Source of the DNA: Allorhizobium ampelinum S4
GTDB lineage: Bacteria > Pseudomonadota > Alphaproteobacteria > Rhizobiales > Rhizobiaceae
Assembly (NCBI RefSeq): GCF_000016285.1
Contig: NC_011991.1
Location: 1-64,000 of the forward strand
Direction of reading: 5' to 3'
DNA: 64,000 nt
The notes under the pieces are model-generated. The model did no database searches. It was not told the origin of the DNA and saw nothing but the letters and a program-made list of their open reading frames with translations. The position numbers were made by a program, and so were the translations under genes. Below, in pieces: positions 8,766-17,349 of this stretch; position 1 is the stretch's first letter, and the number at the start of each line of letters is the position of its first letter.

Positions 8766-9007
8766 CAGTAACGCCGGCCTTCATCGCGCCATTCGCGGAT
8801 TTCGTCCTGCGTGGTGACGGGTCGGCCGACGCGCTGGGCCTTGATTTCGGCGATCAAAGCTTCGACATCATTGTCGCGGCGGATACGGGTAAGCCGGGCA
8901 ACGGGCGTGTTGCCGCGCGAGATAATCACCTCCTCGCCGGCTTCGACTTTCGCCAGCAGATCGGACAGATGGGTCTTGGCCTCGGCGACCTTGACGGTAA
9001 CGGTCAT
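8765..9007 (-). CDS. Phd/YefM-type antitoxin
   Basis: An 80-residue antitoxin. The N-terminal Phd/YefM DNA-binding fold is recognisable from KVAEAKTHLSDLLAKVEAGEEVIISRG-type spacing (residues 5-30), followed by PVARL. The variable C-terminal tail (GRPVTTQDEIREW) should wrap the VapC partner encoded next. The ATG at 9007 is chosen because GGAGC stands 8-12 bases upstream. It probably represses the operon from the 9008-9230 intergenic region. Confidence 0.88.
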   Translation of the reverse strand: MTVTVKVAEAKTHLSDLLAKVEAGEEVIISRGNTPVARLTRIRRDNDVEALIAEIKAQRVGRPVTTQDEIREWRDEGRRY

Positions 9008-9237
9008 AATGGATGCTCCAGGGTATGGGTCTCTTGTCGTGCAGACGGTAGTTTGCACCGTTTTTCGACATTCTGTGCGAACATACGGCGGTTTCCGCAG
9101 GTTGGTCAAGGCCTAACCATATCACTATCGATACATGATTCCTATCAGTAGTGATCGCTGTCGCATGGTGGAACACCCGGCAAGAGTAGTAACCGGCGCA
9201 ATTGCTTTCGTGACGCAAATCACAGATAGTGCTTTCA

Positions 9238-10335
9238 ATGAGTTACGACATCGGCGCCATTGATCTGAGAGCCTTGATTTTGCCGGCCGCCCAGGCCGGA
9301 GAGGCTTTGGCACGGCTTGACGAACGCATTGCCCGGTCACCCATCCGCGACGGCTTTCTGGAGCGACAGAACTTCGCCGATGCCATCGCTTCGCTGTGGA
9401 TCGATGGCGAACTCGTACACCTCGAAGATCTTGTCCTGCATGACGCCCGTCTCGACATCCGTACCCCGACCCACGAGCTGACCATTGCCCATTCCATCCT
9501 GCGCGCCCGCCGGCAGATATTTTCCCATCCGCCTGACTGGGCGTTGAGCGTCGCCGGTATTGCCCGGCTCCGGGGCAGGGGAGGGGTAGACGACGACGCC
9601 CCCCTGAAGCCGCGTTTACCGCTCGCGGACTATGAAGACGACAATCACCTTGCGCTAGATGATCGTGACCATAACGATGACTTTGCCGACATCGACACGG
9701 TGCTGGCGCGCAGCGCCGCCGTTCTCGACGGATCGACGATTATTCGGCCGCTCGCCACGCGTGATCCTCTGATCTACGAGGAAGATTGGGACGAAGACGA
9801 GCGGCTCGAACAATGGCGTTCTCTGTTCATCGAGACAGAGGGTCTTCCACCGGTGTTGCGCTCCGCACTGCTGCTCGATGCGTGGAACCGCATTGAGGTG
9901 CTTCAGCATCGCGCGGAGCTCGGTCGCCAGTTGGTCGCGTCGCTTCTGCGCCGCGATGGCACGACGCCGGCGCACCTGCCGGCACTCAATATTGGCCTGC
10001 GCAGCGTGCGACGCGAACGGCGTCATGCCGGAAGCCAGCTGACGCGCACCTTGGCGATCCTCGACGCGTTCACCGCAGCAGCCGAGCTGGGGATGAAGGA
10101 ACATGACCGGATCGTCCTGGCCCGGCAGCAGCTGGATCGGCAAGCTTCAGCCAGGAGCGTGAATTCGAAACTGTCTCGGTTGGTCGATCTGGTCGTTGCC
10201 AGGCCAGTCGTTTCGGCGACCATGATTGCACAAGAACTTGGTGTTACCCCGCAAGGGGCACGGCACCTGGCGGCGCAGTTGCCGCTGCGGGAGATGACGG
10301 GCAGGGGGAGGTTTCGGGCGTGGGGGGTAATTTAG
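9238..10335 (+). CDS. DUF1612 / RHE_PE00001-type plasmid protein
   Basis: A 365-residue protein of a family common on rhizobial plasmids and symbiotic islands (DUF1612 followed by a helix-turn-helix, known as RHE_PE00001 family). The N-terminal domain contains FLERQNFADAIASLWIDGE. The middle is acidic. The C-terminal HTH reads MIAQELGVTPQGARHLAAQL. Its function is unknown; DNA binding is inferred from the HTH. The last 65 bp of the gene are duplicated at 16066-16130, marking the gene's 3' end as the boundary of an inserted cassette. Confidence 0.85.
   Translation: MSYDIGAIDLRALILPAAQAGEALARLDERIARSPIRDGFLERQNFADAIASLWIDGELVHLEDLVLHDARLDIRTPTHELTIAHSILRARRQIFSHPPDWALSVAGIARLRGRGGVDDDAPLKPRLPLADYEDDNHLALDDRDHNDDFADIDTVLARSAAVLDGSTIIRPLATRDPLIYEEDWDEDERLEQWRSLFIETEGLPPVLRSALLLDAWNRIEVLQHRAELGRQLVASLLRRDGTTPAHLPALNIGLRSVRRERRHAGSQLTRTLAILDAFTAAAELGMKEHDRIVLARQQLDRQASARSVNSKLSRLVDLVVARPVVSATMIAQELGVTPQGARHLAAQLPLREMTGRGRFRAWGVI
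10261..10325 (+). repeat. 65-bp direct repeat, left copy (3' end of the DUF1612 gene)
   Basis: These 65 bp match 16066-16130 at 63 positions; only the bases at 10316 and 10320 differ. The match begins and ends abruptly. This is the pattern expected of attL/attR copies or of a recombination scar around the 5.7-kb segment between them. Confidence 0.9.
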
Positions 10336-10396
10336 TACGAGCTGGTTGCCCTGCGCTGCCATATATTCTTGTGCCTACACGCATCTATTCCTAAGC

Positions 10397-10969
10397 TCAT
10401 CTGGAGGGCGTCAACTCTCCCACTCGTTTAGGCGACCAGCTTGAGAACTGAAAGAAGGCAGCAAATACCCGCTTTGGCTCAGGGATGATTATCTTTCCTT
10501 CTGGCTCCCAATTATTTACTTCAAGGACTTCGTTGTAACATATAGCGCGGAGCGCTTTATATATAGGAGGGTTCTCTATTCGTATTTCGTTGTATTGAGA
10601 AAAGAGCTCATTGTAGTCTTCTTGAGTTGCAGCAATTATTGATCTCTCTGTCATTTTTAGATGAAGTCTGCTTGCCTGTTTGAATGAATCATCGTGCTTT
10701 CGTGCGTGCTTTGAAAACCCGATGACCGCGTCCAACGCGGTGACGAAGACATTCAAAAAGCCGAGGAGCCCAAGCATCAACTTTATGTAGTTGTCGCTGA
10801 AGATTTCTCCCACAAACGAGATGGTAGCCGCAAAGCTAGAAAGTAAGACCACGATCATAGTCACAGTATGAAGAAAATCAAAGAAATTGCTTCTCTTCCT
10901 GTAGTACCTGATATCCTGTTCCAGGTACGCTAGCTGCTGATCGAATTTTACTGCAATGTCTTCTTGCAT
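10397..10969 (-). CDS. SLATT-domain membrane effector candidate
   Basis: A 190-residue protein with two predicted transmembrane helices (about 29-50 and 63-85) and a cytoplasmic helical tail with IENPPIYKALRAICYNEV. This matches the SLATT fold (SMODS- and SLOG-associating two-TM effector). SLATT proteins usually act as pore-forming killers triggered by a nucleotide-signalling partner. No nucleotidyltransferase or SLOG gene is adjacent here. The gene starts 10 bp after the stop of an S2-like ribosomal protein gene with GAGG eight bases before the ATG, so the two are surely co-transcribed. Confidence 0.75.
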   Translation of the reverse strand: MQEDIAVKFDQQLAYLEQDIRYYRKRSNFFDFLHTVTMIVVLLSSFAATISFVGEIFSDNYIKLMLGLLGFLNVFVTALDAVIGFSKHARKHDDSFKQASRLHLKMTERSIIAATQEDYNELFSQYNEIRIENPPIYKALRAICYNEVLEVNNWEPEGKIIIPEPKRVFAAFFQFSSWSPKRVGELTPSR

Positions 10970-10979
10970 GTCCGTTACC

Positions 10980-11903
10980 TCAGCCTTTATTTTTAGGGGG
11001 CTTGACCGGGGGGGCACCTTGCGGTTTTGCCTCGGCAGGTCTTACAGGGACTGATCGGGTAGGCGGGGGAAAGTCTTGATAGGATCTGTGGTTATTCGCG
11101 TCGCCCGCGCCGACATCTTCAGAAATTTTGACAACTTTAGCAGATTCGCCGTCAGATTGATCCTCTAAAGCAAAACTCTCTGGCGAAGCACCCAGATCTC
11201 TCCCGGACGCTCGTTGTTGGCGACCGATACCATCGATGGCGGCGCGAGCGATCAGATCGCAATACAGCGAAATGGCGCGCGAAGCGTCGTCGTTGCCTGG
11301 GATCGGGAAGTCGATGCTGTCCGGATCGCAGTTGGTGTCGATGATCGCAACGACAGGAATGCCAAGACGCTTGGCTTCTTCGATCGCGATCTTTTCCTTG
11401 TTGGTGTCGATGATGAACATCAGGTCAGGGGTGCCGCCCATATCGCGGATACCGCCGAGAGCCTTGTCCAACTTCTCGCGTTCACGCTCAAGCGTCAGAC
11501 GCTCCTTCTTGGAATAGCCGGAGCCTTCCGAGTTCAGGATTTCGTCGAGCTTGCGAAGACGCTGGATCGAGTTCGAAATCGTCTTCCAGTTCGTCATCAT
11601 GCCGCCGAGCCAGCGGGAGTTAACGTAATACTGAGCCGAACGCTTTGCGCTGTCTGCGATGATTTCGGAAGCCTGCCGCTTCGTACCAACGAACAGAACG
11701 CGACCGCCGCGAGCGACCGTGTCAGAAACAACCTGAAGAGCGCGAGACAGAAGCGGAACGGTCTGGCCCAGGTCGATGATGTGGATGTTGCTGCGATCGC
11801 CGAAAATGTACGGCTTCATCTTCGGGTTCCATCGGCCTGTCTGATGACCGAAGTGAACCCCGGCCTCGAGAAGCTGACGCATGCTAAAATCTGGAAGAGC
11901 CAT
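10980..11903 (-). CDS. rpsB: plasmid-borne ribosomal protein S2 paralogue with extended C-terminus
   Basis: Residues 1-240 are a full ribosomal protein S2: [54 protein letters not shown] and NDDASRAI are all intact. The body is very close to rhizobial chromosomal S2 as I remember it, with Gly23 where those have His. Residues 241-307 are an unrelated tail: acidic first, then rich in Pro, Lys and Ser, ending [10 protein letters not shown]. Normal rhizobial S2 stops shortly after residue 240. The SLATT gene follows after 10 bp. It could be a spare or modified S2 that alters ribosomes, or a sensor/decoy for the SLATT effector; neither is shown. The ATG at 11903 is the normal S2 start. Confidence 0.93.
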   Translation of the reverse strand: MALPDFSMRQLLEAGVHFGHQTGRWNPKMKPYIFGDRSNIHIIDLGQTVPLLSRALQVVSDTVARGGRVLFVGTKRQASEIIADSAKRSAQYYVNSRWLGGMMTNWKTISNSIQRLRKLDEILNSEGSGYSKKERLTLEREREKLDKALGGIRDMGGTPDLMFIIDTNKEKIAIEEAKRLGIPVVAIIDTNCDPDSIDFPIPGNDDASRAISLYCDLIARAAIDGIGRQQRASGRDLGASPESFALEDQSDGESAKVVKISEDVGAGDANNHRSYQDFPPPTRSVPVRPAEAKPQGAPPVKPPKNKG

Positions 11904-11920
11904 TTTCAAAAACTTTGTTG

Positions 11921-11948
11921 GTAACTTTTTGATAAGTTACACTAACTT
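11921..11948. promoter_or_regulatory. operator-like inverted repeats before the S2-SLATT operon
   Basis: GTAACTT-N6-AAGTTAC is a perfect 7-bp inverted repeat (11921-11940). The right arm also pairs across three bases with TAACTT (11943-11948), giving three related half-sites in 28 bp, ending 18 bp before the S2 start codon. It could be a regulator-binding site or an RNA hairpin in the leader. No regulator gene is adjacent. Confidence 0.4.
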
Positions 11949-12110
11949 GAGGTTGTGTCTATAGTGGACTTTCCAATAAAAGGCGCAGTCGCGGTAGCTG
12001 CTGAGGCGTCAAAAATGGCTGCGATCTAGGAACAATTACAATCTCGGTTACGGCTCCGAAAAACCTTGTGGCCGGTTACTCCTGTCTTGAAAGGACGGCA
12101 CTGCCTCGCA

Positions 12111-15100
12111 ATGGTTACTACGTCTGAAATTCAACACACCCGATTAAAAGGCGAGCTCGTCTTTCAGGACTTTTGCCTCAGGCTCATCCGGCACTATTGG
12201 CAGGACGATTATGCGGAGGCATTTGGCAGGAGCGGTCAAAATCAACGCGGCGTCGATATTGTTGGCCGCGACAATCGCAATGGCTATAGCCATGCCGGAA
12301 TGCAATGTAAGGCCTCGGAAACTGACGGCCCCCGTCAGCTGGGCATCGTCGAGCTTGCTGCAGAGGTCGAGAAAGCCAAAAAATACCGGCCACACCTGGA
12401 TATTCTCATTGTCGCGTATGCTGGCGAGCGTGACGTTGCGCTGCAACAACGCGCGCAGGAGATCAGTGCTGACCATGCTCGCAATGGCATGTTTCGCGTG
12501 GTGGTTTGGTCTTGGCCTGACATGGTTTCACGCGCTCAGAACTACCCAGATGTTGCGAGGGAGCTTCTCGTCCATAATCAGGTTGCGGCGACCACACCTG
12601 TGCTTAATCCCGCACGCCCGCTGTCTGATCCAACCTCCAAGTTCCAAGCCGAGATAGCATCGGCTATCGAGGCCCTTCGGGTTTCTTCAGCGGTGGTTGC
12701 GACCAAGGATGAGACAACGGCGCTCGACGCCAAGCTTGATGTTTTCCGCGACCAGATCCGGACTGGCGGCGGCCCGCTCGTCGTCGAAAATTTGCGAGCG
12801 CTTCTCGGTGAAATTTCAGAGGACACGCCAGGCCGACTAAAGCTGAGGATTTTCGGCAATCTCGGTGCGGCGCTGGCTCAGATTGGAGATTTCGACGGAG
12901 CCGAAGATGCCTTCGCCCAGGCTGGCGCGAGCGACCCCGAGACGGCAGCAGGCCAGTCTTATAGGGCACGGGCAGCATTATTGCAGGGGCTCCCGGGTCA
13001 AGCGTTCACTGCCGCCCAGCGCGCAGTCGAGCTGGATCCTTCAAATCTTTCTGCCGCAAACATTTTCATAGAGAGTGCGCCGGCGACCATGGCGACAGCC
13101 GACCTCGAACTGAAGATCGCGGCAGTAGCTGCTGACATTGACGTCGCGAGCTCCCTGCAGCGTCGTTTCGTTGCCATTGACAAGGACTTCGATGCATCCA
13201 TACGCGTAGCCCGAGCCATCGCCGTGCAAGATTGGCGCAAGGACGCTGTTGTCGCTCAAGCGATACTTTCTTGCTTCGAGGACAACAAGGACGTCCGTGT
13301 CGGTGCGCCAGTCTCGACCTCCGAACAGTTCCTTCTTGAGGAAAGTAGAACGCGGCTCGCCCGTGCATGGGGGCAAATAAAGACGCGGCCTGATCGCCGG
13401 AACTGGACATTTGTCGCCGCAAATCTTTGCGCAGCTCTTCGGCTTACTGGGAGAGATGATGAAGCTGATGCCTTTTCGATCGAAGTTCATTCGCTGGAGC
13501 CGCAGGATTCGGCACTGACGCAGCGATGCATTTTCGCACACATGCACAGAAATAACGTCAAGGCGGCCTATGAGCTCGCGACCGGTCTGGCCGGACGTAG
13601 CGATTCCAACGCTGAAGTGTGGTTCCTCGCGGCTTCGGTATCGGCGACCCATCGCAAATGGGAGGAGACTAATTCATGGGCTCAAAAAGCTTTTTCCGCC
13701 TCGGTGGACGAAGGTGAGCCCAATCCCGATGCTGCAACTCTCCTGATCCTCAGCGTTTCCCGCACGGAAACACCCGCGAAAGCCATAGAGCTGGCGAAAA
13801 GCCTGAGGCCCCGGTTTCCGACGGATATAGGCTTCGAGGCTCAAGTTGCAGAGATTGCTAGGAGAGCAGGTGACGAGCCGACACGAGCCGACGCGCTTGC
13901 ACGGTTGCGAGCATTCAGCTTCGACAAGCTCGACGCGACCGAGCGTTTTGAACTGGCGGACGCTCTGGCTGACGACGCTGACTGGTCGGGGGCGGCCACT
14001 CTGTTGGACGGCCTATACCAGGTCGACCGTCCATCGGAGCCTCTTCGTCGCCGCCTCTTTTACCTGTATCGGGCGGATGAACGTTCCAACGCTCGGGAGC
14101 TGTTTGGATCACTCGGTCCGGCCGTTCTTGCGCGACCGGAAATTCTTCGCCTCGGTGCTGCAATCTACGAGCGGTCCGGTCTTTTGGATGATGCACTGAA
14201 GGTTCTCGAGACAGCAGTTAAGCTCGACACGGCCGATCTCCGGTCGCGGCTTGATTGGGTTCGGATCGCAATTAGGGCTGGCCACGAAGGTCGGGTATCT
14301 GCCTGGATAAAGAAGACCCATGTCTCGTTTGATGGGAACGGTGAGGAACTCATCGAATTCGCGCAGATTTTGAACAGATATGGTCGGCGCAGAGACGCGC
14401 TGCGCGTTGGCTTCGAGGCACTCGCCGTTAACTGGGGCACGAGCGAGAGGCTCCATATGGGGTACCTGTCGCTCTTCCTGCTCCAATTTCGAAAAGACAA
14501 GTTCCTTCACGTGAAAATCGTCCGGGAAGATACTGTCGTGTATCTGGAGAACGATCACGGTGAGAAGGTGATGTACCTTATCGGAAGCGGTTCGTTGCCG
14601 GGTATCGAAGCCCTTGCGGCCGACCATGCCTTTGCAAAGAGCTTAATCGGTAAAAATGTCGGTGCCACCGTTCTTCTCGGCGGTATCGGTCAGCCGGTAG
14701 AATGGAAAGTCGCCGAGATTACCCACAAATTTGTCGCGTTGTTCCGACGGGCGTTAGATGCACACGGAAGACTTTTCCCTCAGAGCCGCGCCCTTGGTCG
14801 TTTTACGATCGACATCGATAGCAAGAACGCCTTTGAGCCAATTTTCGAGCAGGCCCGCGAACGGGCACGACTCGTATCGGATGCGGTTGAGATTTACTCG
14901 GAAAACCTCATCCCGATCGACACCGTCGCGAAGGCTTTGGGATCTGATCCTATTGACACCTCGCGCGGCCTTCGTTTCCAGTCAGGTGTCTGGCTGGATA
15001 GCTGCGTTGGCGATCAATCGGAGCGGCAACAGGCGCTTGAAAATCTTGAGGGTCAATCCGCGGTGATCGTCGATGCGCTAACGCTTGCTCTATGGCAGGA

Positions 15101-15983
15101 GATCGAGTTTATCGATCTCGTCGAGGGACTTCCGATCACGATCCACACAGTTCAAGCTACAATAGACGAATTAGCGCAGCGAGCCGAAGATGCGCATCAG
15201 GCGCTCAATCAAGAGGGCGGCTCCCTCGAGGCGCACGGCGACGGCGTTGTGATGGTCAAGTCGACGCTTGAGCAGCGTCAAGCACTTCGCGAAGCGAACA
15301 ATTCAATTCTCGCGTGGGTTCGAGTGCACACGAAGCTGCTTCCAACGTCGGTGTTTTACAACGACAACGAGAAGATAGAAGATTTTCTGTCTTCCTCGAC
15401 GATCGACACTATCGCGACAGCGCGCGAGACCGGCATGACGATGATCTCTGAGGATCGACGGATCCGGTTGTTGGCAGCGGAACTTGGCGTGGGATCGTCT
15501 TCCTGGACCCAGCCGTTCTTGTTGGCGTTGCGAGAATGCAAGGCGCTGCGGGATGAAGACTACGTTCGGCTCGTTGCAAAACTCTATCGACAGCGAATCG
15601 GATTCGTGTCGGTTGGCCCGGCCGAGTTGCTATTGGCAATAGAGATGGACGCAGACGTCTTTTCCACTTTAGCCGAGACGGTCACAGACGCTCGGGTGGA
15701 CGTAACGTCGCTCGTGCCGGTTGCTTCTGAGGTTGCATATCATCTGTGGACCCAGACGCGCTTCGTAGCCGACCGCGAAATTTACTTCAGCAAAATTCTA
15801 AATGGGGTCTTACAGCGCCCCGGTGGAGCCGGGCTCTTCGTCAGAATTGCGAAGATGTCTTACGAAGCACTCGTCGATAGTGGCTTGGTCGGCGTCTGGC
15901 GAGCGAAGATGTGGGAACGGTATATGCATGAGTTTGCCCGAGGGCATTTCATCCACCACTTGGTTGCCAAGCCTTCAAAATGA
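12111..15983 (+). CDS. Mrr-like nuclease - TPR - GreA/B-C-like - PIN-like giant protein
   Basis: A 1290-residue multidomain protein. Residues 1-150 resemble an Mrr/PD-(D/E)xK nuclease, with Glu15, Asp49 in RGVDIVG and Gln65-Lys67 in GMQCK. Residues about 190-790 are helical repeats of TPR type. Residues about 800-870 contain AKSLIGKNVGATVLLGG and WKVAEI, like the C-terminal domain of GreA/GreB. Residues about 980-1140 look like a PIN ribonuclease (VIVDALTLALW, TMISEDRRIRLLA). I recall TPR-GreAB-C-PIN proteins being named as conflict-system components; the added nuclease is unusual. It diverges from the S2-SLATT operon inside the repeat-bounded cassette. The ATG at 12111 is chosen over an upstream TTG. 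Confidence 0.8.
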   Translation: MVTTSEIQHTRLKGELVFQDFCLRLIRHYWQDDYAEAFGRSGQNQRGVDIVGRDNRNGYSHAGMQCKASETDGPRQLGIVELAAEVEKAKKYRPHLDILIVAYAGERDVALQQRAQEISADHARNGMFRVVVWSWPDMVSRAQNYPDVARELLVHNQVAATTPVLNPARPLSDPTSKFQAEIASAIEALRVSSAVVATKDETTALDAKLDVFRDQIRTGGGPLVVENLRALLGEISEDTPGRLKLRIFGNLGAALAQIGDFDGAEDAFAQAGASDPETAAGQSYRARAALLQGLPGQAFTAAQRAVELDPSNLSAANIFIESAPATMATADLELKIAAVAADIDVASSLQRRFVAIDKDFDASIRVARAIAVQDWRKDAVVAQAILSCFEDNKDVRVGAPVSTSEQFLLEESRTRLARAWGQIKTRPDRRNWTFVAANLCAALRLTGRDDEADAFSIEVHSLEPQDSALTQRCIFAHMHRNNVKAAYELATGLAGRSDSNAEVWFLAASVSATHRKWEETNSWAQKAFSASVDEGEPNPDAATLLILSVSRTETPAKAIELAKSLRPRFPTDIGFEAQVAEIARRAGDEPTRADALARLRAFSFDKLDATERFELADALADDADWSGAATLLDGLYQVDRPSEPLRRRLFYLYRADERSNARELFGSLGPAVLARPEILRLGAAIYERSGLLDDALKVLETAVKLDTADLRSRLDWVRIAIRAGHEGRVSAWIKKTHVSFDGNGEELIEFAQILNRYGRRRDALRVGFEALAVNWGTSERLHMGYLSLFLLQFRKDKFLHVKIVREDTVVYLENDHGEKVMYLIGSGSLPGIEALAADHAFAKSLIGKNVGATVLLGGIGQPVEWKVAEITHKFVALFRRALDAHGRLFPQSRALGRFTIDIDSKNAFEPIFEQARERARLVSDAVEIYSENLIPIDTVAKALGSDPIDTSRGLRFQSGVWLDSCVGDQSERQQALENLEGQSAVIVDALTLALWQEIEFIDLVEGLPITIHTVQATIDELAQRAEDAHQALNQEGGSLEAHGDGVVMVKSTLEQRQALREANNSILAWVRVHTKLLPTSVFYNDNEKIEDFLSSSTIDTIATARETGMTMISEDRRIRLLAAELGVGSSSWTQPFLLALRECKALRDEDYVRLVAKLYRQRIGFVSVGPAELLLAIEMDADVFSTLAETVTDARVDVTSLVPVASEVAYHLWTQTRFVADREIYFSKILNGVLQRPGGAGLFVRIAKMSYEALVDSGLVGVWRAKMWERYMHEFARGHFIHHLVAKPSK

Positions 15984-16065
15984 CATCGTCAAGTTTGACC
16001 GCACCCGCCAACGGTCGAGCCCTATCGTCGTCTGCATACCGAGGCCGCCACAGAAGGTGGAAGTT

Positions 16066-16130
16066 CGGCACCTGGCGGCGCAGTTGCCGCTGCGGGAGAT
16101 GACGGGCAGGGGGAGGTTTCAGGCATGGGG
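16066..16130 (+). repeat. 65-bp direct repeat, right copy
   Basis: Second copy of the DUF1612 gene's 3' end (see 10261-10325), 63/65 identical and in the same orientation. It is not attached to the rest of a DUF1612 gene here; the sequence to its left is unrelated. It marks the right edge of the 5.7-kb cassette. Confidence 0.9.
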
Positions 16131-16173
16131 ATAGTGTGAGTATTCAGAACCAGGTGATGATATCGGTGAATGC

Positions 16174-17115
16174 ATGAGCGAGCGGACGAAACGACAGCAT
16201 GTGGTGCCTAGATTCTATCTCAGGCATTTTACACAACCTGACGGAGAGCTCTGGACTCACGATAGCTGAACTGGGACTGCTCGCAAATCAACACCCGAAA
16301 AGACCGCATTTGAGACCAACATCTACACACCGATAGGTGAGGATGGCGCTCGGATCGACTTGATCGAGGACACGCTTGCGAAGATCGAGTCGCAAGCAGC
16401 ATTATCTATCCTGATCTGCTAGCCTTTAAGCCTCTAGCGCCTGTGGCGAAGCTCGACTTCGCAGCGTTTCTCGCCACGATGTTTGCACGAAGTCCAGCTC
16501 AGCTTCGGCAATTTGCTCAATCGATGGGCCAGATGGCCTTGTGGGGCAACAGACATGAATTGGACCGTGAGTTTCGGCAAAAGGAGGCACGCGGCGAAGT
16601 ATCGGCAGCAGATAAAGCCATACAAAAAATACTGCATGACAATGATATGTTCACAATGAACGTTGATCGGCGGGTCGGGCTTCTCGCATTTCAACAAGCT
16701 GAAACCTTGATGCATCTCATGGCGCGGATGAAATGGAGCTATGAGATCAGCGATAACCAACAACTGATCACAAGCGATAATCCGGTGTTTTGGGTCAAGG
16801 GCGGGGGAGCCTCGGAACTCGGGGGATATGGGTTCGGCCTGGGCAATCGTTTTTGCAGTTGTGCCGTTTCCGTTGAGTCCGACCGTGATACTTCGCCTTG
16901 ACTGGAGGCCTGACGGGGCATGGAAGAAGTTCAAGCTCGAAAGGCAGCGTGCAAAGCTTGCAAATCAATACCAGGCGAAACACAAGGAAAGGCTTCTATT
17001 TTTCCGTGATAACGATCAAGGGCTTCGCAGCCTTGGGATGAAATACAAGGCACCAGTGAACCAAATCGATATCGGAGTGCCATCTCCTATCGTTGATGTG
17101 GTTCGAAAATTGTAA
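16174..17115 (+). pseudogene. DUF4238 protein, disrupted
   Basis: The start reads MSERTKRQHVVPRFYLRHF, the signature opening of DUF4238 proteins, but it hits a TGA after 31 codons. Matching sequence continues in shifted frames: STPEKTAFETNIYTPI, then a long piece from about 16443 (QQLITSDNPVFWV), then FPLSPTVILRLDW from about 16865 to the stop at 17115. At least two frameshifts are needed, so the gene is dead. DUF4238 genes are often found in defence-rich regions; the function is unknown. Confidence 0.8.
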
Positions 17116-17349
17116 GGGATCCTATCGCCGAGGAGCTATGCCGCGTTCCATGTTGCTCGTTCCAGCCATTCTGACGAGCCGCGGCGCGGGCTAACTGCTC
17201 GGCAATACATCAAGTGCTGCGTGTGATATCGCTAGCGCCATGATTAGTCGCGTCGTAGTGCATAGGAATGACGTTTGGGTTGAATTGATGGATCGACGTT
17301 CAAAGAGTTCGGAAAAGAGCGTTGCGGACATGGCAACGCTAGCGTCGGC

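Noticed and set aside
10980..11903. S2 gene as a chromosomal contamination or misassembly
   Set aside because: It has a new C-terminal tail, continues directly into the SLATT gene, lacks the usual neighbour tsf, and lies inside the 65-bp repeats, so it belongs to the plasmid.
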